Source: Polaribacter atrinae
GTDB lineage: Bacteria; Bacteroidota; Bacteroidia; Flavobacteriales; Flavobacteriaceae
Length of the DNA: 64,000 nt
Direction of reading: 5' to 3'
NCBI RefSeq assembly: GCF_038023995.1
Contig: NZ_CP150660.1
Coordinates: 2,850,501-2,914,500, forward strand
The translations under genes were made by a program, and so were the position numbers. Below the pieces are notes generated by a model. It ran no database searches. It worked only from the letters and a program-made list of their open reading frames with translations, and was not told the DNA's origin. Numbering within the stretch: position 1 is the first letter of the stretch; the number at the start of each line of letters is the position of its first letter. Positions 19,999-29,779 of this stretch are shown piece after piece.

Positions 19999-20619
19999 AT
20001 GGCAAGAAGAGAGAATCCAGAAATTAATGCAGGTTCTATGGCAGATATTGCCTTCTTGCTGTTAATTTTTTTCTTAGTAACAACAACAATGAATGTGGAT
20101 TCAGGAGTTTCTAAAAAACTTTCTGAAAAACCACCAGCAGATTATGTACCACCTGTTATTAAAGAAAAAAACATTTTTGAGGTAAACATTAATAGAAATA
20201 ATGAGCTTTTAGTTGAAGGCGAAAGAATGGATATTAAAGACCTGAAAGAAGCCGCTATCGGTTTTGTAGATAATGGTGGAGGTGAAGGTAAAGTTGAAGA
20301 TGGTGTTGCTAGTGGACCATGTAGTTATTGTAAAGGTGAAAGAAGTGATTCTTCTTCAGATCACCCTAACAAAGCAATTATTTCGGTACAGAGTGATAGA
20401 TTAACAGAATATGGGACGTATTTAACTGTTCAAGATGAATTGTTAAAAGCTTATAGTTTTTTAAGAAATAGGTTAAGTGTTGAGAAATACGGTACTCCTT
20501 TTGAAGAACTTGAAGAAGCTTATAAGGATGATAGGACTAATGAGAATTTGAAAAAGAAAGTTGAATTTATAAAAACAGCTTATCCTCAAATTATTTCAGA
20601 TCAAGAACCTACAAATTAA
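19999..20619 (+). CDS. exbD: ExbD/TolR-family protein with periplasmic CxxC insert
   Basis: ExbD-type partner of the upstream proton channel, 206 aa compared with about 140 for E. coli ExbD. The single membrane helix is ADIAFLLLIFFLVTTTM with the essential Asp at residue 16. The periplasmic domain contains an insert rich in Gly and Ser with Cys108-Ser-Tyr-Cys111, then SDHPNKAIISVQSDR, and a charged C-terminal extension (about 150-206). The extra Cys pair could form a disulphide or bind metal. Overall the gene is intact and in frame with its operon. Confidence 0.9.
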   Translation: MARRENPEINAGSMADIAFLLLIFFLVTTTMNVDSGVSKKLSEKPPADYVPPVIKEKNIFEVNINRNNELLVEGERMDIKDLKEAAIGFVDNGGGEGKVEDGVASGPCSYCKGERSDSSSDHPNKAIISVQSDRLTEYGTYLTVQDELLKAYSFLRNRLSVEKYGTPFEELEEAYKDDRTNENLKKKVEFIKTAYPQIISDQEPTN

Positions 20620-20637
20620 TTTTTAAAATTTAACAGT

Positions 20638-21099
20638 ATGTCTAAATTTAGAAAAAAGAAGAAAGGAATGCCAGCAGTTAATACTGCAGCTTTACCAGAT
20701 ATTGTATTTATGTTGTTATTCTTTTTCATGGTAACTACTACTATGAGAGAAACTTCTTTACAAATTGATGCTCCAAGGTTACCTTCGGCAACAGAAGTAA
20801 AGAAATTAGAACATAAAAGTTTGGTAACTACTATTTATGTAGGTAAAGCCAAAGATGTTAAATATGGTACAAGTTATAATAGAATTCAATTGAATGATAA
20901 AATTGCTACTGCAGATGAAGTTCCAGCATTTATAATAAATGCAAGATCTAAAGTTTCTGAAGCAGAAGTTCCATTTATGACAACTTCTATTAAGGCAGAT
21001 ACGGAATCTAGTGTAGGAACAATTACTGATATTAGATTAAAATTAAGAGATGTAAATGCTCTTAAAATTAGTTATTCTGCTTCAAAAAAGACTGAGTAA
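20638..21099 (+). CDS. exbD: ExbD/TolR-family protein, second copy
   Basis: 153 aa, second ExbD of the operon. The membrane helix LPDIVFMLLFFFMVTTTM carries the conserved Asp. The periplasmic part is of standard size, with IYVGKAKDVKYG and a TDIRLKLRDVNALKISYSA C-terminus similar to other ExbD proteins. Two different ExbD copies behind one ExbB is common in Bacteroidota. A strong terminator follows at 21119. Confidence 0.92.
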   Translation: MSKFRKKKKGMPAVNTAALPDIVFMLLFFFMVTTTMRETSLQIDAPRLPSATEVKKLEHKSLVTTIYVGKAKDVKYGTSYNRIQLNDKIATADEVPAFIINARSKVSEAEVPFMTTSIKADTESSVGTITDIRLKLRDVNALKISYSASKKTE

Positions 21100-21118
21100 T
21101 CTATATAATATAATTTTT

Positions 21119-21154
21119 AAAAAAAGGATAATTCATTGAATTATCCTTTTTTTT
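21119..21154 (+). terminator. Terminator of the ExbB-ExbD operon
   Basis: Stem GGATAATTC (21126-21134) / GAATTATCC (21138-21146) with ATT loop, flanked by an A tract and a T tract; it would work in both directions. Confidence 0.92.
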
Positions 21155-21220
21155 ATGTTTTTTTTCAGAAATTATAATACTCAGAAAATATTCTCGCTTT
21201 ATAATACGTTAAATTTGTAT

Positions 21221-21898
21221 ATGAAAACAGCCTTAACCTTCCTTTTTATCTTTATTAACGTCATTGGTGCTTTTAGCCAAAAAGATTCCTTAAATCTTGG
21301 TGATAGGTACGCAGAAGATCAAATTTATGTAGCAGTTTCATACGCTCAGTTTTTAGATCAACCGCAAGAGATCTTTAAGAGTAATTTTTCATATGGACTT
21401 TCCATTGGTGTTCTAAAAGATTTAATTCTAAATAAACAAGGTAATGTATCTATAGCAGCTGGTGTAGGTTATGGATTTGATTTCTTTAATCATAAATTAA
21501 AAGTCGAGGAAATAAACAATACATCTGTTTTTAGTAGTGATGCTACTATTAGTGCTAATTTGTTTAAATCTCACAACGTAGAGCTTCCATTAGAACTAAG
21601 ATGGAGAACTTCTACGGCAACAAAATATAGTTTCTGGAGGATATATGCAGGGATAAAATTCCTATATAATTTCTCCAATAAATTTCAGTTCGATGATGTA
21701 AATGGTAATACCTTTAAATATAAGGATGTTTCTAATTATAATAAACTTCAGTATGGATTAACTCTTTCTACAGGTTATGATGAATTTAATATTAATCTTT
21801 ATTACGGTTTAACACCAGTCTTTAAAAATAGTACTATAAACGGAGAGGTTATAAATACTAAAATCTTAAAATTTGGACTAATTTTCTATCTTTTATAA
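21221..21898 (+). CDS. Outer-membrane beta-barrel protein, PorT-like
   Basis: I use ATG 21221 (225 aa), which opens with a proper signal peptide (MKTALTFLFIFINVIGAFSQ); the longer open frame from 21155 lies in the terminator. The mature part alternates polar and hydrophobic residues, with repeated GFDF, YGLSIGVL and YAGIKFLYNF strands, as in eight-stranded barrels of the PorT/outer-membrane beta-barrel 2 type. It may take part in type IX secretion if truly PorT, but the assignment rests on fold-like features only. The last 6 bp overlap the convergent membrane protein gene. Confidence 0.7.
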   Translation: MKTALTFLFIFINVIGAFSQKDSLNLGDRYAEDQIYVAVSYAQFLDQPQEIFKSNFSYGLSIGVLKDLILNKQGNVSIAAGVGYGFDFFNHKLKVEEINNTSVFSSDATISANLFKSHNVELPLELRWRTSTATKYSFWRIYAGIKFLYNFSNKFQFDDVNGNTFKYKDVSNYNKLQYGLTLSTGYDEFNINLYYGLTPVFKNSTINGEVINTKILKFGLIFYLL

Positions 21899-22492
21899 AA
21901 AGTAGAAAACAATACTTGGAGCTAAAAAACCCAACACAAAGCCTAAATATACTTCTTTTTGCGTATGTGCTTTTAAATGCAGTCTTGCGCTTGCAAGCAT
22001 CCCCGAGAGGAGCAAACCACAAACAATTACCGCTATTAAATTTTGTTGATATATAAAACTCAATACGTAAAAGAAACCAACAGTGATTCCTATGGATATT
22101 AAATGAATGCTTGTTTTTATTTTAAAAGCGAATAATATGTATATGGATACTAAGCCTAAAGAAGTAGCATAAAAAAGCATTCCTAAGTCTTTTAGATTCT
22201 CTATTCCATATAAGGTATTCCCCAGTAAATAGAACAACACAATCATCATAGCAACAGGAACTTTTCTTTCCTTTATACTATCAGCTTTAAAAGATTTTAT
22301 TAGCTTAAACCTTCTAAAAAGTATCAGTATGAGTAAAGGAACAATGTAAGTTGTAATAAAAATTAAGCCTAATACTGCAAATTTTTGGTTTCTACTAAAG
22401 CTATTTTGTATTAAAATAAAATATAAGGTTATTCCAATTGTAGGAATTACAATTGGGTGCAGCATAACAGATATGAATTTATGAAATTTCAT
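21893..22492 (-). CDS. PAP2-like multi-pass membrane protein
   Basis: 199 aa with about six membrane segments. The C-terminal stretch SARLHLKAHTQKEVYLGFVL resembles the second and third motifs of PAP2 phosphatases (S-x-R ... H ... G), with SARL and KAHTQKE, though the first motif is not clear. Activity is therefore uncertain. Its ATG overlaps the rpoN stop by one base (TAATG), so it is translationally coupled to rpoN. Its 3' end overlaps the convergent beta-barrel gene. Confidence 0.65.
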   Translation of the reverse strand: MKFHKFISVMLHPIVIPTIGITLYFILIQNSFSRNQKFAVLGLIFITTYIVPLLILILFRRFKLIKSFKADSIKERKVPVAMMIVLFYLLGNTLYGIENLKDLGMLFYATSLGLVSIYILFAFKIKTSIHLISIGITVGFFYVLSFIYQQNLIAVIVCGLLLSGMLASARLHLKAHTQKEVYLGFVLGFLAPSIVFYFL

Positions 22493-23949
22493 TAAATTTC
22501 TTTACGTAAACGAGCTACCGGTAAATCTAATTGTTCTCTATATTTTGCTACTGTTCTTCTAGCAATAGGGTAGCCTTTTTCTTTTAAAATTGCTGCTAAT
22601 TTTTCGTCAGTTAAAGGTTTCTTTTTATCTTCTTCAAAAATGACGGTTTCTAGTATCTTTTTTATTTCTTTGGTAGAAACATCTTCTCCTTGGTCGTTTT
22701 TCATAGATTCAGAAAAGAATTCTTTAATCAATTTTGTACCATAAGGAGTAGATACATATTTACTATTTGCAACTCTAGAAACGGTTGAAACATCCATGTT
22801 AATTTTGTCTGCAATATCTTTTAAAATCATAGGTTTTAGCTTGCGCTCATCACCAGTTAAAAAATATTCATACTGATAGTGCATAATCGTATTCATTGTT
22901 ACTAAAAGTGTTTGCTGACGCTGTTTAATTGCATCAATAAACCATTTAGCCGAATCTAATTTTTGTTTGATAAAGAATACTGCATCTTTTTGAGACTTAC
23001 TTTTTACAGTAGCTTCTTGATACCCTTTAAGCATATTGTTATATTCTCTAGAAATATGCAATTCGGGAGCATTTCTAGAGTTTAAAACTAAATCTAATTC
23101 TCCATCAACCAACTTAATAGAAAAATCTGGAACAATTTGTTCTGCTATCTTATTATTACCTGCATAAGAACTACCAGGTTTAGGGTTTAGTTTAGATATT
23201 TCTTGATTTACTTCTTTTAATTCTTCTTCAGAAATATTAAATTTTTCTTGTAATTTTTTGTAATGCTTCTTTACAAAATGATCAAAAGCAGTCTCTAGAA
23301 TCTCAATGGCTAAACTTCTAATTTTATTGCTTTCTTTTCTTTTTAATTGAATAATTAAACACTCTTTTAAATCCCTTGCTCCAACTCCAATAGGGTCTAA
23401 AGTGTGTACTACTTTTTTTAGAATCGAGATTACTTTTTCTTCGGTTGTAAAAACATTTTCTGTAAAAGCTAAATCATCTACTAAGTCTATAATATCTCTT
23501 CTTATATAGCCACTGTCATCTATACTACCAACCAAAAATTCGGCAATAGACAGTTCTTCATCATTAAATGTATATGTACTTAATTGATTTTTTAAGGATT
23601 GGTGAAAACTTGTACCACTAGCATATGGCACGTTTTTCTCTTCATCATCTGCAGAGTAATTATTTGCCTGAGTTTTATAACTTGGTATTTCGTCATCACT
23701 CAGATAATCATCTATATTGATGTCTTCTGCTTCTATTTTCTCGGTTCCTGCATCATCATATTCATTTGATAAATCATCATCTATAGAATCAGAATCATCT
23801 TTACCAGTGTCTAATGCAGGATTTTCTTCAATTTCTTGTTTAAGACGTTCCTCAAAAGCTTGCGTAGGCAATTGAATTAACTTCATCAACTGTATCTGTT
23901 GAGGAGATAATTTCTGTAATAGCTTGTATTGTAAACTTTGTTTTAGCAT
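22492..23949 (-). CDS. rpoN: RNA polymerase sigma-54 factor
   Basis: 485 aa. The N-terminal Gln-rich activator-interaction region reads LLQKLSPQQIQLMKLIQLP, followed by an acidic linker (about 45-110), the core-binding region, and the diagnostic RpoN box ARRTVAKYREQL near the end. It directs RNA polymerase to -24/-12 promoters and requires AAA+ activators, none of which are in this window. The ATG lies 5 bases after a TATATTTG element and 31 bp after the asnS terminator, so the gene probably has its own near-leaderless promoter. Confidence 0.96.
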   Translation of the reverse strand: MLKQSLQYKLLQKLSPQQIQLMKLIQLPTQAFEERLKQEIEENPALDTGKDDSDSIDDDLSNEYDDAGTEKIEAEDINIDDYLSDDEIPSYKTQANNYSADDEEKNVPYASGTSFHQSLKNQLSTYTFNDEELSIAEFLVGSIDDSGYIRRDIIDLVDDLAFTENVFTTEEKVISILKKVVHTLDPIGVGARDLKECLIIQLKRKESNKIRSLAIEILETAFDHFVKKHYKKLQEKFNISEEELKEVNQEISKLNPKPGSSYAGNNKIAEQIVPDFSIKLVDGELDLVLNSRNAPELHISREYNNMLKGYQEATVKSKSQKDAVFFIKQKLDSAKWFIDAIKQRQQTLLVTMNTIMHYQYEYFLTGDERKLKPMILKDIADKINMDVSTVSRVANSKYVSTPYGTKLIKEFFSESMKNDQGEDVSTKEIKKILETVIFEEDKKKPLTDEKLAAILKEKGYPIARRTVAKYREQLDLPVARLRKEI

Positions 23950-23954
23950 ATAGA

Positions 23955-23962
23955 CAAATATA
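23955..23962 (-). promoter_or_regulatory. -7 element of rpoN
   Basis: TATATTTG on the minus strand, ending five bases before the rpoN ATG. Its -33 region would fall within the asnS terminator stem, and no TTTG is seen there. Confidence 0.5.
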
Positions 23963-23976
23963 TGAAATAGGTTAAA

Positions 23977-24012
23977 ATAAAAAACGTCATTCTGATAGGA
24001 ATGACGTTTTTT
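23977..24012 (-). terminator. Terminator of asnS
   Basis: Perfect 12-bp stem AAAACGTCATTC / GAATGACGTTTT with a 6-nt loop; T tract on the minus strand after the stem. It lies between asnS and rpoN. Confidence 0.9.
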
Positions 24013-24034
24013 AGTACTTTAATTTTTGTTTTTT

Positions 24035-25468
24035 TTAAAAATCTGCATTTTGTGGTGTTCTTGGAAATGGAATTACATCTCTAATATTACTCATTCCTGT
24101 AGTAAATTGTACAAGTCTTTCAAAACCTAATCCAAAACCAGAATGTACTGCTGTACCAAACTTTCTTAAGTCTAAATACCACCAAAGCTCTTCTTCGATT
24201 CCGTGTGCTTTCATTTTATCAAGTAGAACATCATAGCGCTCTTCTCTCTGTGAACCTCCAACAATTTCTCCAATTCCAGGAAATAAAACATCCATTGCTC
24301 TAACTGTTTTTCCATCATCATTTAAACGCATATAAAATGCTTTGATGTCTGCAGGATAATCAAATAAAATAACCGGACATTTGAAATGCTTTTCAACTAA
24401 AAAACGTTCGTGTTCAGATTGTAAATCTGCACCCCATTCATTAATTGGGAATTGAAATTTTTTCTTTTTATTTGGTTTAGAATTACGTAAAATATCAATT
24501 GCCTCTGTATAAGAAACTCTTTTAAAGTTGTTTTCTACAACAAACTTTAGTTTCTCTAGCAAACTCATTTCACTTCTTTCTGCTTGTGGCTTACTTTTAT
24601 CTTCTTGTGTTAAACGTTGGTCTAGAAAAGCTAAATCATCTTTACATTTATCTAAAACATAGTTTATTACATATTTAATAAAGTCTTCTGCTAAATCCAT
24701 ATTACCATCAAGGTCCATAAAGGCTACTTCTGGTTCTATCATCCAAAATTCTGCTAAATGACGCGTTGTATTTGAATTTTCAGCTCTAAATGTTGGTCCA
24801 AAAGTATAAGCTTTACCTAATGCCATTGCAAAAGTTTCTGCTTCTAATTGACCAGAAACAGTTAGGTTAGTTTCCTTGCCAAAGAAATCTTTAGAATGGT
24901 CAATTTTTCCATCTTCTGTTACAGGCGCTTCATTGTCTTTAAAGGTTGTAACCTTAAACATTTCTCCTGCTCCTTCTGCATCAGATCCGGTAACAATTGG
25001 TGTATGTACATAATTAAAATCTCTTTCTTGAAAATACTGATGTACTGCAAAAGATAATTTAGAACGTACACGCATTACAGCGCTAAATGTATTAGTTCTA
25101 ACACGTAAATGAGCATTTTCTCTTAAAAACTCGAAACTGTGTTTTTTAGGTTGAATAGGGTATTCATCTGGATTAGAATCTCCTAAAATATCTATTTCTG
25201 AAACTTGAATTTCTACAGATTGTCCTTTTCCTTGACTTGCTGCTAAAGTCCCTTTTATATTAATAGCGGCACCTGTTGTAATTCTTTTTAATGTAGTTTC
25301 GTCTGTGTTTTCAAAATCGATAACACATTGTATGTTGTTTATTGTAGAACCATCATTTAAAGCAATAAAACGATTGCTTCTAAATGTTCTAACCCATCCT
25401 TTTAGGGTTACTTCTTGTAGTAATAATCCTTCCGATTTTAAAAGTTCGGCTACGTTGCTGTTTATCAT
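24035..25468 (-). CDS. asnS: Asparaginyl-tRNA synthetase
   Basis: Class II aminoacyl-tRNA synthetase, 477 aa. The N-terminal OB-fold anticodon-binding domain contains [20 protein letters not shown]. Motif 2 is [20 protein letters not shown] and motif 3 is [20 protein letters not shown]. AsnRS rather than AspRS is supported by the overall length, the absence of the bacterial AspRS insertion and the DVIPFPRTP ending. The upstream 360-bp gap contains a 9-bp inverted repeat (TTTTCTTAA 25562-25570 / TTAAGAAAA 25608-25616) but no gene and no clear TAnnTTTG. Confidence 0.95.
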   Translation of the reverse strand: MINSNVAELLKSEGLLLQEVTLKGWVRTFRSNRFIALNDGSTINNIQCVIDFENTDETTLKRITTGAAINIKGTLAASQGKGQSVEIQVSEIDILGDSNPDEYPIQPKKHSFEFLRENAHLRVRTNTFSAVMRVRSKLSFAVHQYFQERDFNYVHTPIVTGSDAEGAGEMFKVTTFKDNEAPVTEDGKIDHSKDFFGKETNLTVSGQLEAETFAMALGKAYTFGPTFRAENSNTTRHLAEFWMIEPEVAFMDLDGNMDLAEDFIKYVINYVLDKCKDDLAFLDQRLTQEDKSKPQAERSEMSLLEKLKFVVENNFKRVSYTEAIDILRNSKPNKKKKFQFPINEWGADLQSEHERFLVEKHFKCPVILFDYPADIKAFYMRLNDDGKTVRAMDVLFPGIGEIVGGSQREERYDVLLDKMKAHGIEEELWWYLDLRKFGTAVHSGFGLGFERLVQFTTGMSNIRDVIPFPRTPQNADF

Positions 25469-25766
25469 ATTCTTATAATATTGATATAAATATATGTTAT
25501 TAATAAGTTATATTTTCCTGCTGTTTTTTCTATATAAAGACGCTATTTAAGAAGAATTTTATTTTCTTAATGGGCTTAAATCTCTCAAAAAAAAGATAAT
25601 TTTTTTGTTAAGAAAACTGATATAGAATACATAATAAATGTTTTTTAGTAAAGAGTAAAGATACTTTTTTGTAAGAAGATGGCAATGATATTTTAAAGTA
25701 GTTTTAGATAGGTTTATCTTAAAAAACTATTAATTTTTATTGTTAAATTCTGCTTTTTTTATTTAT

Positions 25767-25805
25767 ACAAAAATCGGATGTTAAATAATAACATCCGATT
25801 TTTGT
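25767..25805 (-). terminator. Terminator of the MMPL-type exporter gene
   Basis: 17-bp palindrome ACAAAAATCGGATGTTA / TAACATCCGATTTTTGT with a 5-nt loop. Symmetric, so it can act on both strands. Confidence 0.85.
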
Positions 25806-25831
25806 GTAAATTTTCTTGTGATAATAAAACC

Positions 25832-28207
25832 TTATTCTTTTATTTTGTCCTCATCCGGAGGAATAATTCTTATGGCAGGTTCTTTGAAAACTTTTTTATT
25901 TGCTATTTTCTTTTCAAAAGTTAATAATAAAGAAGGTAGCAGTAATAAGTTAGAAACCATTGCTAATAATAGAGTTACAGAAACCAAACCACCTAATGCA
26001 ATTGTACCTCCAAAACTAGAAAGGGTAAAGGTTAAAAAACCAAAGAATAGTACAATTGATGTATAAAACATACTTACACCAGTTTCCCTTAGTGCTCCGT
26101 ATACAGAAGGTTTAATTCGCCAATTATTCGTTATTAATTCTTGCCTATATTTTGCTAAAAAGTGAATAGTGTCATCAACAGAAATACCAAAAGCAATACT
26201 AAATACAAGAATTGTTGATGGTTTTATAGGGATATTAAAGAAGCCCATTAAACCAGCTGTAATTAGTAACGGTAATATGTTAGGTATTAATGATATAAAA
26301 ATCATTGGTGGAGATCTAAACATCCAAGCCATAAAAATAGCGATTAAGAAAATGGCTAATGATAAAGAAATTACTAGGTTTTTGATTAAATAATTGGTTC
26401 CTTTTATAAAAACCAATGCTTTTCCTGTAACCGAAACTTCATATTTATCTGATGGAAATTCTTTTGCAATAACCTCTTTTAAACGTTCTTGAATTACATT
26501 CATCTTTTCAGTACCAATGTCTTTCATAAAAGTAGTTATTCTTGCATAGCGCCCTGTAGAATCTACAAAGTTTTTAAGCATGCTAGCATCGCTATTTGAG
26601 TTTTTGGTATATGCAAAGATGTAACTTTGTTCTTGACTTGTTGGTAACTGATAATATTTAGGGTTCCCTTTGTAATAAGCCTGTTTAGAGTATTTTACTA
26701 CATTGGTAATAGAGATTGGTTTAGAAAGTTCTGGAAATGCTTCTATGGCTTCATTTATTTTTTCCATCTTTTTTAAAGTGGACAAACTCATAACTCCTTT
26801 ATCCTTTTTAGTATCAACTAAAATTTCTAATGGCATTATACCTCCAAATTCACTTTCAAAAAATTTTATATCTTGATAAAACTCTAAACTTTTAGGCATG
26901 TCTTCTATTAAACTTCCAGAAACCTTTATTTTATAGACACCAATAATTGCAGCAATTATAACAATAACCGTGGTAAAATAAATTGTGATTCTTTGATTTT
27001 TTACCATTTTCTCCATCCAATTCACTACATTTTCAATCCACTTTGTTTCAAGATGGTTTAAATGCTTCTTCTTTGGAAGTGGCATAAAACTATATAAAAT
27101 AGGTATAATTAGTAATGCTAATACAAAGATACTAATGATGTTAACTGAAGCTAAAATACCAAACTCTCTTAATAAACTACTTTTCACAAAAACAAAAGTT
27201 GCAAAACCAGATGCAGTTGTAATGTTGGTCATTAAAGTAGCATTACCGACTTTAGAAATTACACGTTGTAAAGCTTTTGCTTGTTGACCATGTTTTTTTA
27301 TCTCTTGTTGATATTTATTAATTAGAAAAACGGCATTTGGTACTCCAATAACAATAATTAATGGAGGTATTAATGCAGATAATACAGTTATTTCATAGCC
27401 AAACCATCCTATAAAACCAAAAGCCCAAATTACACCGGTCATTACTACTAATAGTGTAATAAATGTTGCTCTAAAAGATCTAAAGAAAAAGAAGAATATA
27501 ACAGCTGTTATACCTAATGCACCTAATACAAAGAGTAGAATTTCATCTTGTATATTTTGTGCGTTTAAAGTTCTAATGTAGGGCATTCCGGATACTCGAA
27601 TGTCTACATTGTGGTCTTTTTCAAATTTATCTATTGCAGGAATTAATGTGTTAAATATAAAATCTCTTCGCTTTGGGGTATTTATGATTTCTTTTTTAAT
27701 ATAAATAGCGGTTTGTAATGTACCCGTTTCTTTATTGAAGAGCAAATTATCGTAGAAGGGGAGTTTCTCAAAAAGTTGTTTTTTTATTTCTTGAACTTCT
27801 TCTGTTGTTGTTGGTTCCTTATCGTATAAAGGTTCTAGTACAAACTTTCTTTGTTTTCTATCTGCTTTTAATTTTTGAACATCAGCAATAGAAATTGTAA
27901 AATCTATTTCTTCTAAACTATCAAATTTTTGTACTAAATTATTCCAAGCATTAAACTTTTTAGGAGTAAATACTGTTGAGTCTTTAATCCCTAATATAAC
28001 TAAGTTACCTTCTTCTCCAAAAATTTCTAAAAATCGATTGTAATCTAGATTTGCTATATGATCTTCAGGTAATAGGTTGGCTTCTGTATATGAAAATTTC
28101 ATATATTTCATTTGTGAAGCTAATAAACCTGTAATTATTGCAATACCTATTAAAACCAAATAACGGTTTCTTAAGATAAGGCCAGCAACTTTTGTCCAGA
28201 AATTCAT
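25832..28207 (-). CDS. RND-superfamily MMPL-type exporter
   Basis: 791 aa inner-membrane transporter with the two-fold repeated RND topology: a helix at about 10-30, a large periplasmic domain, five helices (about 215-370), helix near 405, a second periplasmic domain and five helices (about 610-770). Conserved RND segments are PPLIIVIGVPNAVFLINKY and SIAFGISVDDTIHFLAKYRQ, the second with the acidic pair used for proton coupling. The MMPL/sterol-sensing type, without adjacent periplasmic adaptor or outer-membrane channel, suggests export of lipids or hydrophobic compounds. The substrate cannot be told from sequence. Confidence 0.88.
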   Translation of the reverse strand: MNFWTKVAGLILRNRYLVLIGIAIITGLLASQMKYMKFSYTEANLLPEDHIANLDYNRFLEIFGEEGNLVILGIKDSTVFTPKKFNAWNNLVQKFDSLEEIDFTISIADVQKLKADRKQRKFVLEPLYDKEPTTTEEVQEIKKQLFEKLPFYDNLLFNKETGTLQTAIYIKKEIINTPKRRDFIFNTLIPAIDKFEKDHNVDIRVSGMPYIRTLNAQNIQDEILLFVLGALGITAVIFFFFFRSFRATFITLLVVMTGVIWAFGFIGWFGYEITVLSALIPPLIIVIGVPNAVFLINKYQQEIKKHGQQAKALQRVISKVGNATLMTNITTASGFATFVFVKSSLLREFGILASVNIISIFVLALLIIPILYSFMPLPKKKHLNHLETKWIENVVNWMEKMVKNQRITIYFTTVIVIIAAIIGVYKIKVSGSLIEDMPKSLEFYQDIKFFESEFGGIMPLEILVDTKKDKGVMSLSTLKKMEKINEAIEAFPELSKPISITNVVKYSKQAYYKGNPKYYQLPTSQEQSYIFAYTKNSNSDASMLKNFVDSTGRYARITTFMKDIGTEKMNVIQERLKEVIAKEFPSDKYEVSVTGKALVFIKGTNYLIKNLVISLSLAIFLIAIFMAWMFRSPPMIFISLIPNILPLLITAGLMGFFNIPIKPSTILVFSIAFGISVDDTIHFLAKYRQELITNNWRIKPSVYGALRETGVSMFYTSIVLFFGFLTFTLSSFGGTIALGGLVSVTLLLAMVSNLLLLPSLLLTFEKKIANKKVFKEPAIRIIPPDEDKIKE

Positions 28208-28257
28208 TTATTAAAAATTAGGTAGATGTGGTTAAAACTATATATATTGGTGTAAAT

Positions 28258-28289
28258 AAAAAGAGAGTGCTAAGAAACACTCTCTTTTT
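28258..28289 (-). terminator. Terminator of frr
   Basis: 12-bp stem AAAAAGAGAGTG / CACTCTCTTTTT with an 8-nt loop, between frr and the exporter gene. Confidence 0.88.
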
Positions 28290-28307
28290 AATTGATTAGG
28301 TTTTTTC

Positions 28308-28862
28308 TTAAACCTTCATGATTTCTACTTCTTTAACAGCAAGTTTCTCTTCTATCTGTTTTACAAAAGCATCTGTTAATTTTTGAACATCATCTTCAGA
28401 AATCTTCTTAAGATCATCAGAAACATCCGTTTTTTTAATGTCATTATTAGCATCTTTACGTGCATTTCTAATACCCACTTTAGCGTGTTCTGCTTCTGCT
28501 TTTGCTTGTTTTGCTAAACCTATTCTTCTTTCTTCTGTTAATGGTGGTACATTAATCATAATAATATCACCATTGTTCATTGGGTTAAATCCAAGATTAG
28601 CAATCATAATTGCTTTTTCTATGGGTTGTAACATGTTTTTCTCCCAAGGTTGTACAGATATGGTTCTAGGATCTGGTGTGCTTACATTTGCAATTTGGCT
28701 TAATGGAGTTTGAGAACCATAATAATCTACCATTACATTAGCTAACATTGCTGGTGTTGCTTTACCGGCTCTAATAGTTCTTAATTCTTTTACTAAATGC
28801 TCTACAGCATTATTCATCGCTTCTTTAGCGCCATCAAGAATAAATTCAATTTCTTCGTTCAT
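28308..28862 (-). CDS. frr: Ribosome recycling factor
   Basis: 184 aa, standard length. Releases ribosomes from mRNA after termination together with EF-G. Signatures: LRTIRAGKATPAMLANVMVD at the N-terminal helix, STPDPRTISVQPWEKNMLQP, and PPLTEERRIGLAKQAKAEAE. It lies 29 bp downstream of pyrH in the same direction, and pyrH-frr is a widely conserved operon. A terminator follows directly. Confidence 0.97.
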   Translation of the reverse strand: MNEEIEFILDGAKEAMNNAVEHLVKELRTIRAGKATPAMLANVMVDYYGSQTPLSQIANVSTPDPRTISVQPWEKNMLQPIEKAIMIANLGFNPMNNGDIIMINVPPLTEERRIGLAKQAKAEAEHAKVGIRNARKDANNDIKKTDVSDDLKKISEDDVQKLTDAFVKQIEEKLAVKEVEIMKV

Positions 28863-28891
28863 TGTCAGTAAATTTATAAAAAAAACTCTAA

Positions 28892-29602
28892 TTATTGAGT
28901 ATTAACAATAGTACCAATTTTTTCACCAGAAACTAATTTCATTAAGTTTCCATTTGTATTCATGTCGAAAACAATTATTGGTAATTTATTTTCTTCACTT
29001 AATGTAAATGCTGTCATATCCATTACTTTAAGACCTTTTTTAATTACATCTTTAAAAGTAATGTTTTCAAATTTTATAGCATTTTTATTTTTTTCAGGAT
29101 CTACATCATAGATTCCGTCTACACGAGTTCCTTTTAAGATTGCATCTGCATTTACCTCAATAGCTCTTAATACAGCTGCTGTATCCGTTGTAAAATATGG
29201 GTTTCCTGTTCCTGCACCAAAAATAACAACTCTACCTTTTTCTAAGTGGCGAATTGCTTTTCTCTTGATATAAGGTTCTGCAACTTCCTTTATTTCTAAT
29301 GCAGTTTGTAAACGTGTATGAACACCTTGGTCTTCTAGTGCACTTTGTAATGCTAATCCGTTAATACAAGTAGCTAACATACCCATGTGGTCTCCTTGTA
29401 CTCTATCCATTCCATTTGCTGCACCTGCAACTCCTCTAAAAATATTTCCACCACCAATTACTATGGCAACTTCTATTCCTTTTTCTACTACTTCTTTTAT
29501 TTCTTTTGCGTACTCAGAAAGTCGTTTAGGATCTATTCCGTATTGTCTTTCTCCCATTAGGGCTTCTCCACTTAATTTTAAAAGAATTCTATTGTATTGC
29601 AT
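28892..29602 (-). CDS. pyrH: UMP kinase
   Basis: Phosphorylates UMP to UDP in pyrimidine nucleotide synthesis; hexameric amino-acid-kinase fold. The start is ATG 29602 (236 aa), giving [17 protein letters not shown] as in the family. A longer open frame to 29656 runs into the promoter. Motifs: [40 protein letters not shown] and [18 protein letters not shown]. Possible -7 element TAATTTTG at 29661-29654. Confidence 0.97.
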   Translation of the reverse strand: MQYNRILLKLSGEALMGERQYGIDPKRLSEYAKEIKEVVEKGIEVAIVIGGGNIFRGVAGAANGMDRVQGDHMGMLATCINGLALQSALEDQGVHTRLQTALEIKEVAEPYIKRKAIRHLEKGRVVIFGAGTGNPYFTTDTAAVLRAIEVNADAILKGTRVDGIYDVDPEKNKNAIKFENITFKDVIKKGLKVMDMTAFTLSEENKLPIIVFDMNTNGNLMKLVSGEKIGTIVNTQ

Positions 29603-29653
29603 AAAGCTTTTTATATTTTTTAGATTTGCACTTTTGTGAAAATAAGAATTGTG

Positions 29654-29661
29654 CAAAATTA
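29654..29661 (-). promoter_or_regulatory. -7 element of pyrH-frr
   Basis: TAATTTTG on the minus strand, 51 bases before the pyrH ATG and just after the tsf terminator. No clear -33 TTTG. Confidence 0.4.
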
Positions 29662-29694
29662 AGCTTTTTTTTTGAGTTTCCTTTTTTTGGAATC

Positions 29695-29737
29695 AAAAAA
29701 AACCTCGCAATTCTAAATTTATAGAATGCGAGGTTTT
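29695..29737 (-). terminator. Terminator of the rplM-rpsI-rpsB-tsf operon
   Basis: Stem AAAACCTCGCAATTCTA / TAGAATGCGAGGTTTT with one bulged A, and a T-rich tail on the minus strand. Confidence 0.87.
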
Positions 29738-29779
29738 AAATATTTTATTCTTGTTTTTCCAAGAATAACAGATAAATGT

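Noticed and set aside
20280..20350. Possible frameshift or foreign insert in exbD because of the odd Gly/Ser/Cys segment
   Set aside because: The frame stays open, and the sequence resumes ExbD-like similarity (SDHPNKAIISVQ); it is a lineage-type insert.
21155..21220. N-terminal extension of the PorT-like protein
   Set aside because: It overlaps the T tract of the preceding terminator and precedes a perfect signal peptide starting at 21221.
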